Shown piece after piece: positions 62,766 through 64,000 of a DNA stretch of 64,000 nt (position 1 is the first letter of the stretch; each line of letters opens with the position of its first letter). The notes under the pieces are model-generated. The model did not search any database, was not told the origin of the DNA, and saw nothing but the letters and a program-made list of their open reading frames with translations. Position numbers and translations under genes: made by a program. The stretch is from Gemmatimonadaceae bacterium (lineage in GTDB: Bacteria > Gemmatimonadota > Gemmatimonadetes > Gemmatimonadales > Gemmatimonadaceae). The stretch is from contig JANYHT010000033.1 in assembly GCA_025358925.1 (NCBI GenBank), positions 1 through 64,000 of the forward strand, in the 5' to 3' direction.

Positions 62766-63791
62766 TCATCGAAATCGCTCCGAGAGAAATTCCGACGCGC
62801 GCCATTCGCCGTAATACCACGGTTTCCATGGCCATCGTCCGGCGGTGAATCCAACGTGGCCGCCGCGCGCTGGGAACTCCACGGTGAGCGCGGCATTGTT
62901 CGCGGCGACGTTTCGGACATCATCGAGCACGGCGGGCGGAAGAAACGGATCGTCAATCGCACTGAGCAGCAACAAGGGGACGGTGACACCGCGCAAAAAT
63001 GGCAGTGCGCTCGCACGCGCATAGTAATCTTTCGCACCGGTAAACCCGTGCAATGGGGCGGTGAAGTGCTCGTCGAATTCCCAAAGCGTTCGCGCATGTT
63101 TCACCGTCGCGAGTGCCGCGAGCTCGTCATGGCGCGCGATTTTGGCCAAAGCTTTCGGAATGAGCGAGCGCAAAAATGCTTGCTCGTACACCATACCAAA
63201 ACCACGGCCGATTTGTCGCGAGGCACGTGCCAGATCAAATGGGACGGACATTGCCACAGCACCGACGACTTGCGATGACATCGATGCGCCACGCTCGCCA
63301 AGCAGTTTGCACAGCACATTCCCACCAAGGGAAACACCAACAAGTCCAAGTGGCGCAGTTGGAAATTGGGCGACGATGCGGTCGATGACCAATGCCGGAT
63401 CGCTAGTCTCGCCCGAATGATAGCTGCGCGGCAAACGATTCGGTTGCGAACCGCACGTCCGAAAAAGCAGCAGATCAGCGGCCCAGCCCCGCGCCTGTGC
63501 TTCGCGAAACATTGCGCGCGCGTAGTGTGAGTGCACACCGCCCTCGAGACCGTGTAGGAGCAGGATACGAGGCGCATTCGCCGGTAGCGCGGTACTCGGT
63601 ATCAAGCGCACGATTTCCAGGAAGTCACCGTCGGGAGTGTCCCATCGCTCAACGCGCGTGTTGGCGACGGGCTCGCGTCGCCCGATCCGCCCCCAGAGCG
63701 TGGCGGTGTGCGCGTCAGGCAACCACCACGCGGGGCGATACGCGGGGCGATACGCGGATGAAGACGCCGGGCGATGTAGCGACGTGGTCAT
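62766..63791 (-). CDS. YheT-like alpha/beta hydrolase
   Basis: A 341-aa hydrolase from the ATG at 63791 (a TTG at 63794 is also open). LLLHGLEGGVHSHYARAM at about 78-95 carries the oxyanion region, and GLVGVSLGGNVLCKLLGE has the GxSxG nucleophile Ser. An Asp in SAIDDPFLPP and a His in RGGHVGFTAG complete the expected triad. The N-terminal YRPAYRPAWWLP has a small repeat, and PDAHTATLWGRI is typical of YheT. The function is unproven; it probably acts on a lipid or ester. It lies upstream of a divergent membrane protein. Confidence 0.88.
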   Translation of the reverse strand: MTTSLHRPASSSAYRPAYRPAWWLPDAHTATLWGRIGRREPVANTRVERWDTPDGDFLEIVRLIPSTALPANAPRILLLHGLEGGVHSHYARAMFREAQARGWAADLLLFRTCGSQPNRLPRSYHSGETSDPALVIDRIVAQFPTAPLGLVGVSLGGNVLCKLLGERGASMSSQVVGAVAMSVPFDLARASRQIGRGFGMVYEQAFLRSLIPKALAKIARHDELAALATVKHARTLWEFDEHFTAPLHGFTGAKDYYARASALPFLRGVTVPLLLLSAIDDPFLPPAVLDDVRNVAANNAALTVEFPARGGHVGFTAGRWPWKPWYYGEWRASEFLSERFR

Positions 63792-63873
63792 CAATTGTGC
63801 GAGAGTAGATTTGCGCGGATCATCACGCAGAAGCTACCAACCAGGAGAAGTAAACGGTGCCGGTGACACGGTA

Positions 63874-64000
63874 ATGGAAACATTTGTCGCAACATTTGTC
63901 GCGGCGGCCGCAAGCGCTGTGGTGGCCGCGATCGTGGGACACGGTGTATTGCGCCCGCTGCTTGAAGCACGCGGCATTATACCGTGGACCATCCGCGACT
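63874..64000 (+). CDS. Partial protein with hydrophobic N-terminus, cut by window
   Basis: From the ATG at 63874 the plus strand reads METFVATFVAAAASAVVAAI, then VGHGVLRPLLEARGIIPWTI, to the window edge. The first 25 residues form a hydrophobic segment, perhaps a membrane anchor. No family can be assigned from 42 residues, and no clear Shine-Dalgarno is seen; an AGGAG at 63842 is too far. It is divergent from the hydrolase gene. Confidence 0.45.
   Translation, partial: METFVATFVAAAASAVVAAIVGHGVLRPLLEARGIIPWTIRD

Noticed and set aside
63721..63761. Short direct repeat GGGGCGATACGC in the hydrolase gene
   Set aside because: Explained as a coding repeat (YRPAYRPA) at the N-terminus; too short to be a separate element.

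Overview
The window looks like the chromosomal replication-origin neighbourhood of a GC-rich, Gram-negative-type bacterium. The best guess is Gemmatimonadota or a close relative. This is inferred from the GWxTD lipoprotein, the Big-domain lipoproteins, the UMF1-type transporter and general gene style, with no phylogeny run. Many start codons are GTG, and most operons are tightly packed with 4-bp stop/start overlaps. I see no tRNA, no 16S/23S/5S rRNA, no CRISPR array, no transposase and no prophage genes.

Region 1 (0-7.1 kb, minus strand): an operon holA > SPOR protein > mutS > mug (sliding-clamp loader subunit, envelope/SPOR protein, mismatch repair, G/U glycosylase), followed by a truncated glutaminyl cyclotransferase at the window edge. 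Upstream sits an ECF sigma factor with a zinc-finger anti-sigma factor. Region 2 (7.1-15.5 kb): SET-domain methyltransferase plus NUDIX hydrolase, an active/inactive M16 peptidase pair, a divergently placed Big-domain leishmanolysin-like lipoprotein, a YdcF protein and a beta-CASP ribonuclease-like protein. Region 3 (15.6-22.9 kb): a signalling block (NtrC-type regulator with a worn receiver, response regulator, large multi-PAS histidine kinase), then LOG, a DUF2156 aminoacyl-phosphatidylglycerol-synthase-like protein and a 63-aa protein. Next come upp, a DUF2225 protein and a predicted zinc protease.

Region 4 (25.4-33.7 kb) is the origin core. On minus it runs rpmH > rnpA > yidD > yidC > mnmE. 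On plus it has dnaA and dnaN, with a perfect DnaA box upstream of dnaA and a DnaA-trio-like tract beside an AT-rich stretch in the dnaA-dnaN gap. The RNase P RNA (rnpB) lies just beyond on minus. Region 5 (33.8-50.1 kb) holds an AraC-type regulator, a frameshifted Big2 lipoprotein, a chemoreceptor, a Ser/Thr kinase overlapping pyrE, a GWxTD lipoprotein overlapping polA, a type IV pilin, small proteins, a UMF1 transporter and tex.

Region 6 (50.2-63.8 kb, mostly minus): a five-gene operon for BMP-type (nucleoside-like) uptake with NIF3 inside it, trailed by a decayed M19 dipeptidase; then parA-parB with a near-perfect parS, a SIMPL protein, mnmG, small membrane/zinc-ribbon proteins and a YheT-like hydrolase.

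The most interesting observations are the predicted unwinding element of oriC, RnpA whose conserved N-terminus is encoded without any normal start codon, a Pol I whose proofreading residues are partly lost, the SET methyltransferase with a histone-H1-like tail, and the NIF3-containing transporter operon. I did not find a clear, wholly new multi-gene system.
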